DNA of 46,770 nt from Actinomycetota bacterium. GTDB lineage: Bacteria; Actinomycetota; Acidimicrobiia; Acidimicrobiales; JAJPHE01. The stretch covers positions 1 to 46,770 of the forward strand of contig DAHUYE010000074.1 of NCBI GenBank assembly GCA_027315345.1, read 5' to 3'. Positions 45,421-46,770 of this stretch are shown one piece after another; position 1 is the stretch's first letter, and every line of letters starts with the position of its first letter. Below the pieces are notes generated by a model. The model saw only the letters and a program-made list of their open reading frames with translations, was not told the DNA's origin and made no database searches. Position numbers and translations under genes: made by a program.

Positions 45421-46224
45421 GTGGCTGGGCCCGGACCCTACCTCCGAGCCCGCTCCGCCCTGACCCTCTCATTGGTGGCGGCCATCCTGTTGGGTGCCTG
45501 TTCGTCCTCGGCCGGCCTGCGCAACTCGGCCCGGACCTCCAGGACGACCGGCTCACCGGGCACGGCCGCGCCGCCGACCACGGCCGCGCTAGCAACCTCG
45601 GCGCCGACCACCGCGACCATTACGCCGCCTTTCACCGCACCATCGACCACGGTGCCGGTCTTCAGTTCCTCGGTGTCGGCCGTGGACGCCGCCCAGCTGG
45701 GCGGAACCTGGCACCCGGGCTGCCCGGTCGGTCCGGAACAGCTTCGGCTCTTGAGCATGAGCTACTTGGGTTTCGACGGAGCGGTCCACACCGGGACCAT
45801 GGTCGTCAACGCCTCGGTCGTCTCCTCCGTCCTGCACGTGTTCGCCACGCTGTATTCGGCCCGGTTCCCTCTCCAGGAGATGATCCCCGAGTCGTACTAC
45901 GGGGGCGATGACAATTCCGCCGCCGCCGCCGATGACACCTCCGGATTCAACTGCCGCGATGCGGTGGCCCCCGGGCCCCCTCAGTGGTCGGTGCACGCCT
46001 ACGGGGAGGCCATCGACGTCAACGACGTGCAGAACCCCTACATCGACGGGTCCACCGTCATCCCGCCGGCGGGTGCGGCCTACGAGAACCGCACCGATGT
46101 CCGGCCCGGCATGGCCGTGCCCGGGGGGACCCTGGTGGAGGCCTTTGCCGCCGTGGGCTGGCAGTGGGGCGGCCGGTGGACCCAGAGTCCCGACTACCAG
46201 CACTTCTCCTCTACCGGCGGCTAG
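45421..46224 (+). CDS. M15-family metallopeptidase lipoprotein (D-Ala-D-Ala carboxypeptidase-like)
   Basis: The 267-residue protein has a signal peptide with lipobox LLGAC (Cys27), a Thr/Ala/Pro-rich stalk to about residue 75 and a C-terminal VanY/M15-type domain. The zinc residues are visible: His192 and Asp199 in SVHAYGEAIDVN (the SxHxxGxAxD motif) and His261 in DYQHFS; the base is probably in the segment VGWQWGGRW. This family cleaves D-Ala-D-Ala or L-Ala-D-Glu type bonds in peptidoglycan outside the membrane. Only a GTG directly at the divergent ATG is available as start with the signal peptide intact. The two divergent secreted cell-wall proteins share no intergenic bases. Confidence 0.88.
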   Translation: MAGPGPYLRARSALTLSLVAAILLGACSSSAGLRNSARTSRTTGSPGTAAPPTTAALATSAPTTATITPPFTAPSTTVPVFSSSVSAVDAAQLGGTWHPGCPVGPEQLRLLSMSYLGFDGAVHTGTMVVNASVVSSVLHVFATLYSARFPLQEMIPESYYGGDDNSAAAADDTSGFNCRDAVAPGPPQWSVHAYGEAIDVNDVQNPYIDGSTVIPPAGAAYENRTDVRPGMAVPGGTLVEAFAAVGWQWGGRWTQSPDYQHFSSTGG

Positions 46225-46245
46225 CGCCGGGCGGGGAGGACCGGG

Positions 46246-46770
46246 TCAGTACTCGATGCCCTTGATGGCCCGGATGCCGTGGTCGTAGGCGTGTTTGACC
46301 TTGCGCATCTCGGTCACGGTGTCGGCCACCTCGATCACCTCGTCCGGGGCGTCCCGCCCGGTGATGACCACGTTGGTCTTGGGTGAGCGCGAGCGCAGGG
46401 CGTCCACCACCTCATCGACGGGGATCCAGCCGTAGGTGATGGCATAGGTCAGTTCATCGAAGACGAGCAGCTGGTAGTCGCCCGACGCCAGCATCCCTTT
46501 GGCCACCTCCCAGGCATGGCGCCCCTTGGCCGCCGTCTCGTCCAGGTCCTCGGACTCCCAGGTGAACCCGTCCCCGAGCGTGTGCCACTCGACGTCGAGA
46601 TGGTCGGCCAGCTTGCGCTCCCCGGTCTTCCAGTTCCCTCCTTTGATGAACTGGACCACGCCGACCTTCCAGCCCCGGGCCCAGGCCCGGCCCATAACGC
46701 CGAAGGCGGCTGACGACTTGCCCTTTCCGTGACCGGTGTTGACCAGGACTATCGACTCGGCGCGGGCCAC
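46246..46770 (-). CDS. cobO: Cob(I)yrinic acid a,c-diamide adenosyltransferase, N-terminus cut
   Basis: 174 residues are visible, in frame to the right edge. The P-loop TGHGKGKSS (about 12-20), AAFGVMGRAWARGWKVGVVQF by parts, LLVFDELTYAITYGWI with the Walker-B-like DE and NVVITGRDAPDEVIEVADTVTEM define the CobO/BtuR family, which transfers adenosyl from ATP to cob(I)alamin precursors. Normal CobO proteins begin about 15-30 residues earlier, so the GTG at 46770 may be internal and the real start may lie outside the window. It is convergent with the M15 peptidase gene, and no other cobalamin gene is visible. Confidence 0.92.
   Translation of the reverse strand: MARAESIVLVNTGHGKGKSSAAFGVMGRAWARGWKVGVVQFIKGGNWKTGERKLADHLDVEWHTLGDGFTWESEDLDETAAKGRHAWEVAKGMLASGDYQLLVFDELTYAITYGWIPVDEVVDALRSRSPKTNVVITGRDAPDEVIEVADTVTEMRKVKHAYDHGIRAIKGIEY

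Noticed and set aside
1-46770. CRISPR arrays, prophage, insertion sequences, integrases
   Set aside because: No spaced direct repeats, transposase motifs, terminal inverted repeats or phage proteins were seen on either strand.

Overview
The window is high-GC DNA (roughly 70 percent by eye), densely packed with genes, many of them overlapping by 4 bases (ATGA or GTGA junctions). The gene families point to an actinobacterium: several acyl-CoA dehydrogenases, a CoA-transferase, fused LivH/LivM and LivF/LivG transport genes, a SpoIIE-type phosphatase with an anti-sigma kinase module, an ECF sigma factor fused to an anti-sigma domain, a DUF4349 protein and a truncated haemoglobin. A class such as Acidimicrobiia fits best, but this is an inference from family content, not from a marker gene. 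At least seven genes carry a TANNNT -10-like hexamer 6-8 bases before the start codon, as expected for leaderless actinobacterial mRNAs. No rRNA, tRNA, CRISPR array, insertion sequence or prophage was seen.

Layout. 1-1431 (minus): a cut acyl-CoA synthetase (NDP-forming) gene and an acyl-CoA dehydrogenase. 1513-3779 (plus): an SRAP protein and a membrane-anchored HtrA-like protease. 3842-5254 (minus): a secreted repeat/CHAP-like cell-wall protein. 5519-13929 (plus): a four-gene transport operon with a substrate-binding lipoprotein, a LivH-LivM fusion, an MFS-LivF-LivG triple fusion and a second substrate-binding lipoprotein. 13956-16077: msrB, a kelch lipoprotein and a small membrane protein. 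16199-18652 (plus): a cytosolic HtrA-like protease, an HxlR regulator with a probable CTG start, and a CaiB-type CoA-transferase, preceded by a palindromic operator candidate. 18674-22465: a DUF4349 lipoprotein or membrane protein, an alpha/beta hydrolase, an unknown protein and a DUF429 protein. 22434-26458: divergent valS and cysS only 20 bases apart. 26523-29439: the ECF/anti-sigma fusion divergent from an acyl-CoA dehydrogenase, with three palindromes between them. 29530-31233: a Cj0069-family protein, a truncated haemoglobin and an aldo/keto reductase relic. 31237-36712 (minus): a SulP transporter, gene relics, a GNAT enzyme, an NRAMP-like transporter and a soluble MgtE-N/CBS protein. 36916-39007: a cNMP-binding protein and a polytopic membrane protein. 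39256-42202: an SDR and a tandem acyl-CoA dehydrogenase fusion. 42259-46770: a kinase/GAF/phosphatase regulator, a head-to-head pair of secreted peptidoglycan proteins (one an L,D-transpeptidase-like protein that lacks its cysteine) and cobO, cut by the right edge.

How the genes fit together. Three themes recur: acyl-CoA catabolism (CoA synthetase, three acyl-CoA dehydrogenase genes, CoA-transferase, SDR), envelope maintenance and sensing (HtrA, CHAP, M15, L,D-transpeptidase-like, DUF4349, ECF fusion, SpoIIE regulator), and unusual transporters. The strongest candidates for new biology are the MFS-LivF-LivG fusion operon and the coupled pair of an NRAMP-like permease with a free-standing MgtE-type sensor.
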